NCBI RefSeq assembly: GCF_026191725.2
Contig: NZ_CP120863.1
Span: forward strand, 3,514,001 to 3,578,000
Direction: 5' to 3'
DNA length: 64,000 nt
Origin: Roseibium porphyridii
Lineage (GTDB): Bacteria; Pseudomonadota; Alphaproteobacteria; Rhizobiales; Stappiaceae
Part shown: in pieces, positions 17,630 through 26,655 of the stretch
How the letters are laid out: the number at the start of each line of letters is the position of its first letter
How positions within the stretch are numbered: position 1 is the first letter of the stretch
Notes under the pieces: model-generated
What the model saw: only the letters and a program-made list of their open reading frames with translations
The model's database searches: none
What the model was told of the DNA's origin: nothing
Translations under genes and position numbers: made by a program

Positions 17630-18328
17630 CTAAGGATGATTGTGCAAATCGAGTGACCAATTCAGCGTCATTGGCAGAGGTGTCCAGGTTCCCGTTTGCA
17701 GCCCCGCTGACCGAAGGGCTCTGGCGGTCCAGGTATTACAGCCGAGCAAAGCGTTAAACCCGCCCTTGGCGGAGAAGAAGAAATCGTGCGCGTCATAGGC
17801 AGCATTCGGTATGGGGATTGGACCACCATCTTTGTCCAACTCGAAACTCAACCTTATGTGGTCCAGTAGCCGTTCAAATTCGATTTCTGAGAGATGCAAC
17901 TCGCGGACGCTTTCCAGCTCGACGGCTATGGGCCCTGTTCTCCTCACATGCATGACTGACCTGTCCCAGGTCAGCGCATCAATGACAGGACCAGGTCTGA
18001 GATGTCCCCAGGTTGGTGTCTCAACATAGAAAGATCGCCCTCCCCATCCGAAGACCACCCAGAACACACCTTGATAGTCGAGAGGCAGGCCTGCGTCAGA
18101 AACAAATGAAAAGGTTTCAAGAACATCCGGGTCAGCAGGCAGGGCGATGTCAGTATGGATCGGATTGGAGAGTACCAGAATTGTCCGTTTTTTGTCCGAT
18201 CCGCTGGCTTCGGCTTGGGTAGAGTCAAAAAGGGGTCTCGGAACAAGCGTTCCGAGACCCATCAATAAAACCAGCAGGATAGCGACCAGACAAAGACCTA
18301 CGATCGCACGCCTGACCAGCTTGATCAT
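17630..18328 (-). CDS. TIGR02117/DUF2459 family protein
   Basis: 232 residues with an N-terminal membrane anchor (VGLCLVAILLVLLMGLGTLVP, residues 10-30) and a periplasmic domain. The family pattern is visible: NPIHTDIALPAD, FGWGGRSFYVETPTWG, MHVRR and CNTWTARALRSAGL near the end with a conserved Cys. The function of the family is not established. The gene starts 21 bases after the stop of aapP on the same strand and could be read through from the transporter operon. Confidence 0.75.
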   Translation of the reverse strand: MIKLVRRAIVGLCLVAILLVLLMGLGTLVPRPLFDSTQAEASGSDKKRTILVLSNPIHTDIALPADPDVLETFSFVSDAGLPLDYQGVFWVVFGWGGRSFYVETPTWGHLRPGPVIDALTWDRSVMHVRRTGPIAVELESVRELHLSEIEFERLLDHIRLSFELDKDGGPIPIPNAAYDAHDFFFSAKGGFNALLGCNTWTARALRSAGLQTGTWTPLPMTLNWSLDLHNHP

Positions 18329-18349
18329 TCTACTTCATTCCGGCCTTGA

Positions 18350-19153
18350 TCAGTGGTGCAGGATCTGGCTCAGGAACAGTTTTGTCCGTTCATGCTGCGG
18401 ATTGGTGAAGAAGTCTTCAGGCTCGTTCTGTTCAACGATCTGACCTGCATCCATGAAAATCACGCGGTTTGCCACCTTGCGCGCAAAGCCCATTTCGTGG
18501 GTCACGCAGAGCATCGTCATGCCTTCTTCGGCAAGACCGACCATCACGTCCAGAACTTCCTTGATCATTTCCGGATCGAGAGCAGATGTAGGCTCATCGA
18601 AGAGCATGATCTTCGGGTTCATGCACAAGGACCGCGCAATGGCCACGCGCTGTTGCTGACCACCGGACAACTGCCCAGGGTATTTCAAGGCCTGCTCGGG
18701 GATCTTGACGCGTTCCAGGTAGTGCATCGCGATGTCTTCAGCTTCCTTCTTCGGCATCTTGCGTACCCAGATCGGCGCCAGGGTGCAGTTTTCCAAGATT
18801 GTCAAATGTGGAAACAGATTGAAATGCTGGAAGCACATGCCGACTTCCCGACGAATTTCATCGATCTTCTTGAGATCGTCCGTCAACTCAATGCCATCGA
18901 CAATGATTTGGCCGGCCTGGTGCTCTTCCAAACGGTTTATGCAACGGATCATGGTCGACTTTCCCGAGCCGGAAGGCCCACAAATGACAATCCGCTCGCC
19001 GCGCATAACCTTCAGGTGGATGTCACGCAGGACGTGAAAGTCACCATACCACTTGTTCATGTTCTTGATTTCGATTGCGACATCCGTTTCGGAAATCTGC
19101 ATCTTGGAACGATCTGCAGCGATCTCTTCCGGGTTTACTGCATTCTCAGTCAT
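18350..19153 (-). CDS. aapP: General L-amino acid ABC transporter, ATPase
   Basis: 267 residues. The Walker A motif is GPSGSGKST (59-67), the signature [13 protein letters not shown] and Walker [13 protein letters not shown]. It is the polar amino-acid (HisP/GlnQ/AapP) type with an N-terminal extension. As the last gene of aapJQMP it energises broad-range amino-acid uptake at the inner membrane. Order and sequence match the rhizobial Aap system. Confidence 0.93.
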   Translation of the reverse strand: MTENAVNPEEIAADRSKMQISETDVAIEIKNMNKWYGDFHVLRDIHLKVMRGERIVICGPSGSGKSTMIRCINRLEEHQAGQIIVDGIELTDDLKKIDEIRREVGMCFQHFNLFPHLTILENCTLAPIWVRKMPKKEAEDIAMHYLERVKIPEQALKYPGQLSGGQQQRVAIARSLCMNPKIMLFDEPTSALDPEMIKEVLDVMVGLAEEGMTMLCVTHEMGFARKVANRVIFMDAGQIVEQNEPEDFFTNPQHERTKLFLSQILHH

Positions 19154-19222
19154 GAGACTTTACTCCATGAGTGTCTTTTGGCCGGGGCGCTGCGGTCTGG
19201 CGCGCGCCCCGGAAACTCGGTC

Positions 19223-20374
19223 CTAGCGTTTGTGTCCTGTGTGCAGTTTGTTCTCCATGAATATGGAGTACCGCGACATGCCGAAGCAGAAGATGAAGAA
19301 CACAATGGCTGCAAAGAGATAGCCGGTATGACCCTGGCTTGGTGTCGACCAGGTCGGATCCGTGAAGGATGACTGGATCTGACCAAGCAGGTCGAACATG
19401 CCGACGATCAAGACCAGCGTCGTGTCTTTGAACAGACCGATGAAGGTGTTCACAATGCCCGGGATCACCAGTTTCAAGGCCTGTGGCAAAATGATGAGAT
19501 ACATCATCGGCCAGAACCTCAGTCCCAGTGCCATCGCACCTTCATACTGACCCTTGGGAATAGCCTGCAGGCCACCACGGACCACTTCCGCCATATAAGC
19601 TGCGGAGAACAGTGTCACACCAATGAGCACACGCAGCAATTTGTCGAAGGTCACGCCTTCCGGCAGGAACAGCGGCAGCATCACGGAAGACATGAACAGA
19701 ACCGTGATAAGCGGCACACCGCGCCAGAACTCAATGAAGATGATGGAGACCATCTTGATGATCGGCATTTTTGACCGACGGCCAAGCGCAAGCGCAATCC
19801 CGAGGGGCAGCGAGGCAACGATACCTGTTACTGCAATGACGAGCGTAACAAGCAACCCACCCCAGCGGGCTGTTTCAACGATCGGCAGGATCACGGAACC
19901 GCCAATGACCAGACCGGTCAACAGGAAGTATGCCACGATCGGGAAGACCACCAGAAACAGGATGGCATTGGTACGTTTGAATGGTGCACTTGGCCAGGCA
20001 AGTGGCACCAGAAGCAGAACGAACAACGCATAGACGATGTTCACCCGCCAGATTTCATCAGTGGGATACCGTCCGTAGATGAACTGCGGAAGATAGGCTT
20101 TCACGTAGGCCCAACAGGCACCGCCGTGCGCACCGTCCTGAGGAAGGCATGCCTCGCGGTTCTCGCCATTCCAGACTGCATCGACTAGCGCAAACTGAAC
20201 GAAGGGTGCCACGATCGAATAAGCGATCAGAATACCAACGACCGTCAATATGGTGTTGCTTATGGATGAGAACAGGTTCTGCCGCATCCAGCCAATAACA
20301 CCGGTGGTCGAGACCGGCGCCGGCAAAAGCGGCGCCTCCTCGGTTCTTATCTGGAACATTTTTGTGTCTGACAT
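19223..20374 (-). CDS. aapM: General L-amino acid ABC transporter permease M
   Basis: 383 residues from the ATG at 20374, preceded by AAGGAG; a TTG two codons upstream is less likely. Multiple membrane helices are present, with the HisMQ-type loop in the second half (EFWRGVPLITVLF, AYMAEVVRGGLQAIPKGQYEGAMALGL). The long N-terminal half with extra helices and the KAYLPQFIYGRYP loop is typical of AapM. It forms the channel with AapQ. Confidence 0.92.
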   Translation of the reverse strand: MSDTKMFQIRTEEAPLLPAPVSTTGVIGWMRQNLFSSISNTILTVVGILIAYSIVAPFVQFALVDAVWNGENREACLPQDGAHGGACWAYVKAYLPQFIYGRYPTDEIWRVNIVYALFVLLLVPLAWPSAPFKRTNAILFLVVFPIVAYFLLTGLVIGGSVILPIVETARWGGLLVTLVIAVTGIVASLPLGIALALGRRSKMPIIKMVSIIFIEFWRGVPLITVLFMSSVMLPLFLPEGVTFDKLLRVLIGVTLFSAAYMAEVVRGGLQAIPKGQYEGAMALGLRFWPMMYLIILPQALKLVIPGIVNTFIGLFKDTTLVLIVGMFDLLGQIQSSFTDPTWSTPSQGHTGYLFAAIVFFIFCFGMSRYSIFMENKLHTGHKR

Positions 20375-20387
20375 GATCAAGCGCTCC

Positions 20388-21602
20388 TTACCGTTCCACG
20401 AGCGCCATGCGCTGGTTATACCAGTTCATGAAGGCGGATGTGAGCAAGCTGAGCGAAAGGTAAACTCCCATCCAGATGCCAATGATTTCGATTGCCTGCC
20501 CCGTCTGATTGAGAACCGTGCCACCGACGGACACAAGGTCCGGGAAGGCAATGGCTACAGCCAGAGAAGAGTTCTTGGTCAAGTTCAGATACTGACTCGT
20601 CAGCGGTGGAATGATCACGCGCATTGCCTGCGGGATGACGACCAGGCGCAATGTTGGACCGTTACGCAGCCCCAGCGCATGGGCGGCTTCCGTCTGACCA
20701 TGCGAAACAGCCTGAATACCTGCACGCACAATTTCGGCGATGAAGGCGGCGGTGTAGATCGCAAGAGCAGCGGTAAGAGCCAAAAACTCCGGTATGACGT
20801 TGATACCGACATTCAACTCAAAACCACGACGCAGGATTGGTCCGGTTTCAACGAAGTTGGGATGCTCCCAATACATCGGCATGCCCATAACGAGGTAAGC
20901 CAGCACCGGCAGACCGACGATAAGGCCGACAGCAGTCCAGAACATCGGGAATTGCTGCCCAGTGGCATCCTGGCGCTTGTGAGCCCACCTGGAGATGACG
21001 ATTGAGGCAATGATGGCCACGATCAGCGCAATGCCGATCATATGGGAACCAGGCTCCCAGATCGGCTTTGGCAATCTCAAACCACCAATATTCAAGTGGA
21101 TGGTATCAAACAGCGACCACTTTTCACGCTTTCCCGGAACAGCGCGCAAAACCGCGAAATACCAGAAAAAGATCTGCAGCAGCAGCGGGACATTTCGGAC
21201 AAGCTCAACGTAGCAATATGCCAGCCGGCTGATGACCCAGTTGTTGGAGAGCCGCGCGATCCCGATGACGAAACCGAAGATCGTGGCAAAGAAGATGCCG
21301 ACAACGGCAACAAGTATTGTGTTGAAGAGACCGACCAGAAGGGCCGTGCCGTAACTTGATGTTTCCGAATAGGGAAACAAAGACTGAATGATGCCGAAAC
21401 CGGCAGTGTTTTCCAGAAAACCCCAACCAGAGGCAATGTTTTGCCGTTCCAGGTTGGCTATCGTGTTCGTAACGATGACGTATCCCAAAGTCACCAACGC
21501 GACGATCAATACCAATTGGTAAAAAAGGCCACGGGCTTTGGGATCGTTCAACAGCGAAGCACGCGCCGGCGCCCCCGCCGAGTCCTGCTCCATTACTGAC
21601 AT
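20388..21602 (-). CDS. aapQ: General L-amino acid ABC transporter permease Q
   Basis: 404 residues. GAGG stands five bases before the start. It contains the HisMQ family core (YVELVRNVPLLLQIFFWYF and AFIAEIVRAGIQAVSHGQTEAAHALGLR). The large periplasmic insert between helices is characteristic of AapQ. It lies 13 bases upstream of aapM and pairs with it as heterodimeric permease. Confidence 0.92.
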   Translation of the reverse strand: MSVMEQDSAGAPARASLLNDPKARGLFYQLVLIVALVTLGYVIVTNTIANLERQNIASGWGFLENTAGFGIIQSLFPYSETSSYGTALLVGLFNTILVAVVGIFFATIFGFVIGIARLSNNWVISRLAYCYVELVRNVPLLLQIFFWYFAVLRAVPGKREKWSLFDTIHLNIGGLRLPKPIWEPGSHMIGIALIVAIIASIVISRWAHKRQDATGQQFPMFWTAVGLIVGLPVLAYLVMGMPMYWEHPNFVETGPILRRGFELNVGINVIPEFLALTAALAIYTAAFIAEIVRAGIQAVSHGQTEAAHALGLRNGPTLRLVVIPQAMRVIIPPLTSQYLNLTKNSSLAVAIAFPDLVSVGGTVLNQTGQAIEIIGIWMGVYLSLSLLTSAFMNWYNQRMALVER

Positions 21603-21768
21603 AGAACCTCGCCCAAGTTGTCACGAAAGAGCCCGGCACGAAGCCTCTCCTCTGACGTGTCCATATCTGCTTCACGTCTTGCGCTTTTGCGCTCCCCAGT
21701 CGGCGAAAGCAGATTGTTCCCCCACGCGTTACTGGATTATTCCAGTTTTGATGCGCGGAATTTATTGA

Positions 21769-21796
21769 GGGTTCCGGCAGTAGACCGCCGGAACCC
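21769..21796 (-). other. Intercistronic hairpin between aapJ and aapQ
   Basis: A perfect ten-pair stem (21769-21778 with 21787-21796) with an eight-base loop. On the minus strand no T-tract follows, so it is not a normal terminator. It lies 26 bases after the aapJ stop and about 170 bases before aapQ. Such hairpins in binding-protein operons stabilise the first cistron and let the periplasmic protein be made in excess; this role is inferred. Confidence 0.55.
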
Positions 21797-21821
21797 CTGA
21801 AATCCTCAAATTACAAGAGGA

Positions 21822-22841
21822 TTAGCGGACCGGCGGAGCGTACATGAAGCCGCCAGCGTTCCACAGTGCGTTAACACCGCGGGAGATGCCGAGCGGAGTG
21901 TCCGGACCAACGTTTGCGTTGAAGGACTCTTCGTAGTTACCGACGTTCTTGATGATGTTGTAAGCCCAGTCATTGGACAGGCCGATAGCTTCACCGAACG
22001 CACCTTCTGCGCCAAGCAGACGCTTGACGGACGGGTTGTCGGAAGCCTTCATTTCATCAACATTTGCAGACGTAACACCGAGCTCTTCAGCGTTCAGCAT
22101 TGCGTTGAGGGTCCACTTTGCGATGTTGAACCACTCATCGTCGCCCTGGCGAACAACCGGACCCAGAGGCTCTTTGGAGATGATCTCCGGCAGAACCATG
22201 TGGTCGCCCGGATTGGTCAGCTTCAGGCGCTGAGCATACAGCCCGGAAGCGTCCGTGGTGTAAACGTCGCAACGGCCGGCGTCATATGCAGCAACAACTT
22301 CGTCTGCTTTTTCGAAAGCGACGATTTCGTACGGCATGTTGTTCGCACGGAAGTAGTCAGCAACGTTCAACTCAGTCGTCGTGCCCGTGTTTGTACACAC
22401 GGAAGCGCCGGAGAGTTCCAGAGCGGACGTAACGCCGAGGTCCTTGCGAACCATGAAGCCCTGACCGTCATAGTAGTTCACGCCTGCGAAGTTCAGACCG
22501 AGCTGAGTATCGCGGGACATGGTCCAGGTGGTGTTACGGGACAGAACGTCAACTTCGCCGGACTGCAGAGCGGTGAAACGCTCTTTAGCGGACAGCGGAG
22601 TGAATTTAACAGCGGACGCGTCACCGAATACCGCAGCAGCCATTGCGCGGCAAAGGTCAACGTCAAGCCCGGTCCAGTTCCCCTGTGAATCCGGATTAGA
22701 GAAACCCGGCAGGCCCTGGCTCACGCCACACTGAATGAAGCCTTTTGCCTTGACGTCTTCCAGCGTCGTTGCACCCGCAGCCGTCGTTGCGGCGACTCCC
22801 ATAGCAGCGCCGAGTACGAGCGGAAGGATTTTATTGGACAT
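21822..22841 (-). CDS. aapJ: General L-amino acid periplasmic binding protein
   Basis: 339 residues with a signal peptide (LVLGAAMGVAATTAAGATT) and the type 2 periplasmic-binding fold of the SBP_bac_3 family: VKAKGFIQCGVSQGLPGFS, NWTGLDVDLCRAMAAAVFG, and CTNTGTTTELNVADYF. It binds many L-amino acids and delivers them to AapQMP. First gene of the operon; about 460 bases of non-coding DNA lie upstream and should hold its promoter. Confidence 0.93.
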   Translation of the reverse strand: MSNKILPLVLGAAMGVAATTAAGATTLEDVKAKGFIQCGVSQGLPGFSNPDSQGNWTGLDVDLCRAMAAAVFGDASAVKFTPLSAKERFTALQSGEVDVLSRNTTWTMSRDTQLGLNFAGVNYYDGQGFMVRKDLGVTSALELSGASVCTNTGTTTELNVADYFRANNMPYEIVAFEKADEVVAAYDAGRCDVYTTDASGLYAQRLKLTNPGDHMVLPEIISKEPLGPVVRQGDDEWFNIAKWTLNAMLNAEELGVTSANVDEMKASDNPSVKRLLGAEGAFGEAIGLSNDWAYNIIKNVGNYEESFNANVGPDTPLGISRGVNALWNAGGFMYAPPVR

Positions 22842-23302
22842 GGATATGCAGCCTTTATTTGTTACCCATACTTTGTCTTGTCGGGCTTATTCGGAAGACG
22901 TCTTCCCTGTCTCGCTATCCGGACAGTATGCAGCCTTGCTGACTGTTTCCTCCAGAAGTCTCCCGTCCCAACCCAACGACCCCATACGATGGCATTTAGC
23001 CGTTCGGGTCAAGTACTTGCTGCAGTTATCTCGTCAAAATTCTAGTGCCTTGGAACAATTGCCACTGAAACAGCTGCACAAAACACGAACATGTCTAAAA
23101 CGAAATCATTCAATGCCCAAAAAGAGTTCAATCCATTTAATTCCCGTAACGCCACCGTTAACTTTAGTTTGAGTTTTATCGGATGCGATCACTACTCTTG
23201 AGCGCAACAACCCGGTTGCAGGCGATGGTCGAATGACTAAAGTGTCGCTTCCTGCCCACCGTCAGGTTGTGGCGTTACCCAGATCAGCATTCAAGAGCAT
23301 CC
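22842..23302. other. Divergent intergenic region aapJ / metC
   Basis: No gene is seen in this 461-base gap. It must hold promoters for aapJ and metC. A search by eye for a SAM riboswitch before metC found no convincing pairing. Confidence 0.4.
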
Positions 23303-24481
23303 ATGTCATCGCAAAAATCCACTTCGGCTCTCAAAGCCGACACCAAACTTGCCCATGCAGGTCGAGACCCACTGGCATTTCACGGGTTCGTCAATCCCCC
23401 GGTGGTTCATGCTTCGACGGTTTTGTATCCTGACACCAAAACTCTTGTGACGGGACAGCAGACCTACTCGTATGCTCGAAGAGGAAATCCGACGACAGAT
23501 TCGCTTGAAAGCGCACTTGCGGAGATCGAAGGGGCGGCAGGCGTCAAAATTGCAAACTCTGGGCTGAACGCCATCGCGCTTGCCGTTCTTTCCTGTGTGA
23601 AGGCTGGCGATCATATCCTCATTGCCGATACGGCTTATGGACCGACACGCCATTTTGCCGACACGGTACTGCCAGGTCTCGGCATCACAGTCGAATATTA
23701 CGCCCCTTCGTTGGGTGAAGAAATCAGGTCTCTATTTCGACCGGAAACAACAGCGGTCTTCACAGAAGCTCCCGGTTCACTAACCTTTGAAATGCAGGAC
23801 GTTCCAGCCATTGCTGCCGCGGCACGCACGATCGATGCAACTGTCCTGATGGACAATACTTGGGCGAGCCCGCTGTTTTGCCAACCTTTGTCGCTTGGTG
23901 TGGATCTGTCGATCCAGGCCGGCACCAAATATATCGTCGGTCATTCCGATGTCATGCTGGGCACTGTGGCTGCAAACGAGCGTGCATGGGGCAAGCTCCA
24001 CACTCTTTATGGTGCCATGGGCTGTCATGCCGCGCCAGACGACGTCTTCCTGGGTCTTCGCGGACTTCGCACGCTTTCGGTGCGGCTAGAGCGCCACCAA
24101 CGCAACACGATGGAAATCTTGAATTGGTTGAGCGGACGGCCTGAAATTGGAGCTCTCAAATACCCTGCCCTTGCAAACGACCCGGGCCATGAAATCTGGC
24201 GTCGGGATTTCAGCGGCAGCTCGGGGCTTTGCGCATTTGACTTCGTGTCAGGCACCAGTGAAGAGCAAGCGTTCAAATTTTTGGACACACTTACACTTTT
24301 TGGTCTTGGGTTTTCTTGGGGTGGGTTTGAAAGCCTGGCCATTCCGGTTCGATTGAAGGGTCAAAGAACTGTTGCGCCATTCGATCCAGACCTTCAGTCG
24401 GTTCGTCTGCATATCGGCTTGGAAGATCCGGAAGATCTCATCAAAGATATGGAACAGGCTTTGACCGAGGCATTCGACTAA
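23303..24481 (+). CDS. metC: Cystathionine beta-lyase
   Basis: 392 residues from the ATG at 23303; a TTG at 23267 gives 12 extra residues without conservation. The Cys/Met metabolism PLP fold is clear: YSYARRGNPTTDSLESALAEIEGA, the PLP lysine in QAGTKYIVGHSDVMLG, and the C-terminal SLRLHIG-like VRLHIGLEDPEDLIKDMEQAL. It cleaves cystathionine to homocysteine, pyruvate and ammonia in methionine synthesis. Divergent from aapJ. Confidence 0.88.
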   Translation: MSSQKSTSALKADTKLAHAGRDPLAFHGFVNPPVVHASTVLYPDTKTLVTGQQTYSYARRGNPTTDSLESALAEIEGAAGVKIANSGLNAIALAVLSCVKAGDHILIADTAYGPTRHFADTVLPGLGITVEYYAPSLGEEIRSLFRPETTAVFTEAPGSLTFEMQDVPAIAAAARTIDATVLMDNTWASPLFCQPLSLGVDLSIQAGTKYIVGHSDVMLGTVAANERAWGKLHTLYGAMGCHAAPDDVFLGLRGLRTLSVRLERHQRNTMEILNWLSGRPEIGALKYPALANDPGHEIWRRDFSGSSGLCAFDFVSGTSEEQAFKFLDTLTLFGLGFSWGGFESLAIPVRLKGQRTVAPFDPDLQSVRLHIGLEDPEDLIKDMEQALTEAFD

Positions 24482-24595
24482 TCGGCAAAAAATTTACCGA
24501 AAATATTGAAGACGCTGTGGGTGAACGCTCACAGCGTTGCAAGCTCTTTTGCCCTCAATCGCGATCGTTCTAGACCCAGCGGCTGCTCACTTGCC

Positions 24596-24910
24596 TCAAA
24601 TCGTCGGGTCGTTGCGCTTTTCTTTGAAGATAAGCCAGAGGTTACGGAAATAGATCAGCAAGCCCAGGCCCTGCCCTGCAATGAAGACCGGGTCCTGACG
24701 TTGTATGGCGTACACCAGAAGCAAAGAACCACCCGAAATGGAAAAGAACCAGAACGCGACGGGGACGATGGATCTGCCAACCCTCTCCGAAGCTATCCAT
24801 TGAATGACAAAGCGCATCATGAACATGAACTGAGCAACAAAACCCAGCACGATCCAGAAATCGAATTGCTCGACAAAAACGGCGTTTAGCCAATCAACAA
24901 GAGCGTTCAT
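24596..24910 (-). CDS. Lipid A biosynthesis N-terminal domain (LAB_N) protein
   Basis: 104 residues from the ATG at 24910 with three membrane helices. The segment GFVAQFMFMMRFVIQWIASE, then SIVPVAFWFFSISGGSLLLVYAIQRQDPVFIAGQGLGLLIYFRNL, is the LAB_N domain. These small membrane proteins accompany GT2 and ArnT-like glycosyltransferases in polyprenyl-phosphate sugar or lipid A decoration. Last gene of a four-gene minus-strand operon, 75 bases after the GT2 gene. Confidence 0.85.
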   Translation of the reverse strand: MNALVDWLNAVFVEQFDFWIVLGFVAQFMFMMRFVIQWIASERVGRSIVPVAFWFFSISGGSLLLVYAIQRQDPVFIAGQGLGLLIYFRNLWLIFKEKRNDPTI

Positions 24911-24985
24911 GAGGCAGGTCCAGTCAGGTTCTTCGGGCCGATTGCCCGGCAACTTGGTCTATTTGAAGCCAGAATGCGGTGAGGA

Positions 24986-25747
24986 TCAGGTCAGAGGACG
25001 GACTTGAGGAATTTTTTTCCTACGGCGTCGCAACCACCAAACACCGAAGAGGTCCAGAACACCGACAAGAGCGCGGTCGAATATTCCATATTTCGAGGTT
25101 CCATGTCGACGTTCTCGATCCTGAACATCGATATGTGTGACCTCATATCCTTCGCGGATTACAAGGGCCGGTAGAAAACGGTGCCAGCTGTCGAAATAAG
25201 GCAGTTGAAGGAAAACTTCCCGACGAAGAGCCTTCAGACCACACCCGCTGTCTCGGGTGTTGTCTTTCAAAATGCCCCCACGAAGCTTGTTCGCAAATTT
25301 CGACGCATAACGCTTGGCAAGGCTTGCCTTTCGGCCGAGCCTTTGTCCGGCCGCAAGAGCAACGGAGGGGCCCGCTGCATTCAAGGCATCCAGAAGATCG
25401 GGTATGTAAGCCGGATTGTTTTCACCATCGCCATCGATGGTGGCTACGACATCTCCGCGCGCATGTAACAAACCGGTGCGCACGGCGCAGCTTTGACCGC
25501 AGGACGTTTCATGCCGCACGGGCCGTAACCAGTCATGAGTCGCTGCATAATCCTGGAGAACAATGTCTGTGCCGTCAGAAGATCCATCGTCAATGACGAT
25601 CACTTCAAATGAATGACCAGACAGGGCCGTTTCGATTTCATTCAAAAGGATCGGCAGATTTTCTGCTTCGTCTTTGGCAGGCACTACCACTGTTACGGCC
25701 AGCGCCCCTTTGTTGGCGGCGACGGCTTCCAGATAACTTTGTGTCAT
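24986..25747 (-). CDS. GT2 polyprenyl-phosphate sugar transferase
   Basis: 253 residues of the dolichol-phosphate mannosyltransferase / ArnC type: VVVPAKDEAENLPILLNEI, VIVIDDGSSDGTD, TIDGDGENNP and the C-terminal QDRERRHGTSKYG. It lacks the two C-terminal membrane helices of ArnC but has a hydrophobic, basic end. It should load a sugar from a nucleotide donor onto undecaprenyl phosphate for the GT39 enzyme encoded two genes upstream. Its start overlaps the end of the PAP2 gene by four bases. Confidence 0.88.
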   Translation of the reverse strand: MTQSYLEAVAANKGALAVTVVVPAKDEAENLPILLNEIETALSGHSFEVIVIDDGSSDGTDIVLQDYAATHDWLRPVRHETSCGQSCAVRTGLLHARGDVVATIDGDGENNPAYIPDLLDALNAAGPSVALAAGQRLGRKASLAKRYASKFANKLRGGILKDNTRDSGCGLKALRREVFLQLPYFDSWHRFLPALVIREGYEVTHIDVQDRERRHGTSKYGIFDRALVGVLDLFGVWWLRRRRKKIPQVRPLT

Positions 25748-26655
25748 GCGCTTGTCCGTTCCGTCTGCTCTGCCGTCGACTGCTCCATCGGAACGCGATC
25801 AGCCCCGCGTTGACCACGCAGAACCTGCCACACTGCCCGCACGCAAGCGCTGGCGGACCTGACATTCATGTTCGGTTCTATTTTTCCGGCAGCAGACAGA
25901 TGAAAGCCGATCCTGCGTCGTGCCAAGGCGCGGACAGTGAAGAATGTGAAGGTCATACCGAGCAACGTTCCGGCGATGACATCGCTTGGATAGTGAGCAC
26001 CAACCATGACCCGGCTGAAAGCGAGCCAGAAAGCAGCCGCTATGATCAGCCAGCGATAGGCCGGAAAAATGAAAGCCAACGAAGTTGCCAGCGCTGCGAC
26101 TGTGGTCGAGTGACCGGAAGGAAAACTCGTGAAGGTTCCATCGAACGCCAGAAAATCGAACCGAACCGGCCCTACTTCCTCATAGAGTTTTGGCCGTGCA
26201 CGTCCGAGCGACCACTTGAAGGCAATCGCCAACAGGCCTGTTGCGGCAACGGAATAAAAGATGAAGGCGCTGTAGGTGAAAATCGACCCGATTGCCATTC
26301 GCAGCCGGAAGGCATACCGGCCGGCGTCCAGAGCCAGGAGAAACAGGCACGTCACACCAGTACTGATTAGTATCCAGTCTGCCTTGCCGAAATCGGTAAC
26401 AGCACGGAATGCTGATCTGTATTCACCCGGCAGAGACTGTAGCCAGGGATAGGTCGGAATATCGAATGCCACCACTGCAATCCCGACGGTCAGCAGCAAC
26501 ACAGCCAGGATGTCCTGAGGTCTTTGTCCAGGCGGCAAAGGGTCACGGTTCTGCATCGCCCGGCCTTTTCGACCGGAAAGCAGGATAGCAGCCCGACGCA
26601 TGTTCCCGCGCATGCGTGCAAGAATATGCCGGACATAATTACTGCTGTTCTGCAT
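25744..26655 (-). CDS. PAP2-family lipid phosphatase
   Basis: 303 residues if started at 26655, which overlaps the upstream GT39 gene by 17 bases; starts at 26724 and 26613 are also open. The three phosphatase motifs are complete: KWSLGRARP, FPSGHST and SRVMVGAHYPSD. Several membrane helices surround them. It probably dephosphorylates lipid A (LpxE/LpxF-like) or recycles undecaprenyl pyrophosphate. In this operon, removal of a lipid A phosphate before sugar attachment is a reasonable guess. Confidence 0.85.
   Translation of the reverse strand: MQNSSNYVRHILARMRGNMRRAAILLSGRKGRAMQNRDPLPPGQRPQDILAVLLLTVGIAVVAFDIPTYPWLQSLPGEYRSAFRAVTDFGKADWILISTGVTCLFLLALDAGRYAFRLRMAIGSIFTYSAFIFYSVAATGLLAIAFKWSLGRARPKLYEEVGPVRFDFLAFDGTFTSFPSGHSTTVAALATSLAFIFPAYRWLIIAAAFWLAFSRVMVGAHYPSDVIAGTLLGMTFTFFTVRALARRRIGFHLSAAGKIEPNMNVRSASACVRAVWQVLRGQRGADRVPMEQSTAEQTERTSA

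Noticed and set aside
18353..19372. 339-residue plus-strand frame opposite aapP
   Set aside because: Pure antisense of a highly conserved ATPase gene; composition (His/Asp/Arg-rich) is that of a shadow frame.
23000..23302. SAM riboswitch before metC
   Set aside because: A CTAAAG element at 23237 recalls SAM-II, but no consistent stem and pseudoknot could be drawn.
25609..26370. 253-residue plus-strand frame opposite the GT2/PAP2 genes
   Set aside because: Shadow of two clear overlapping genes with complete motifs.
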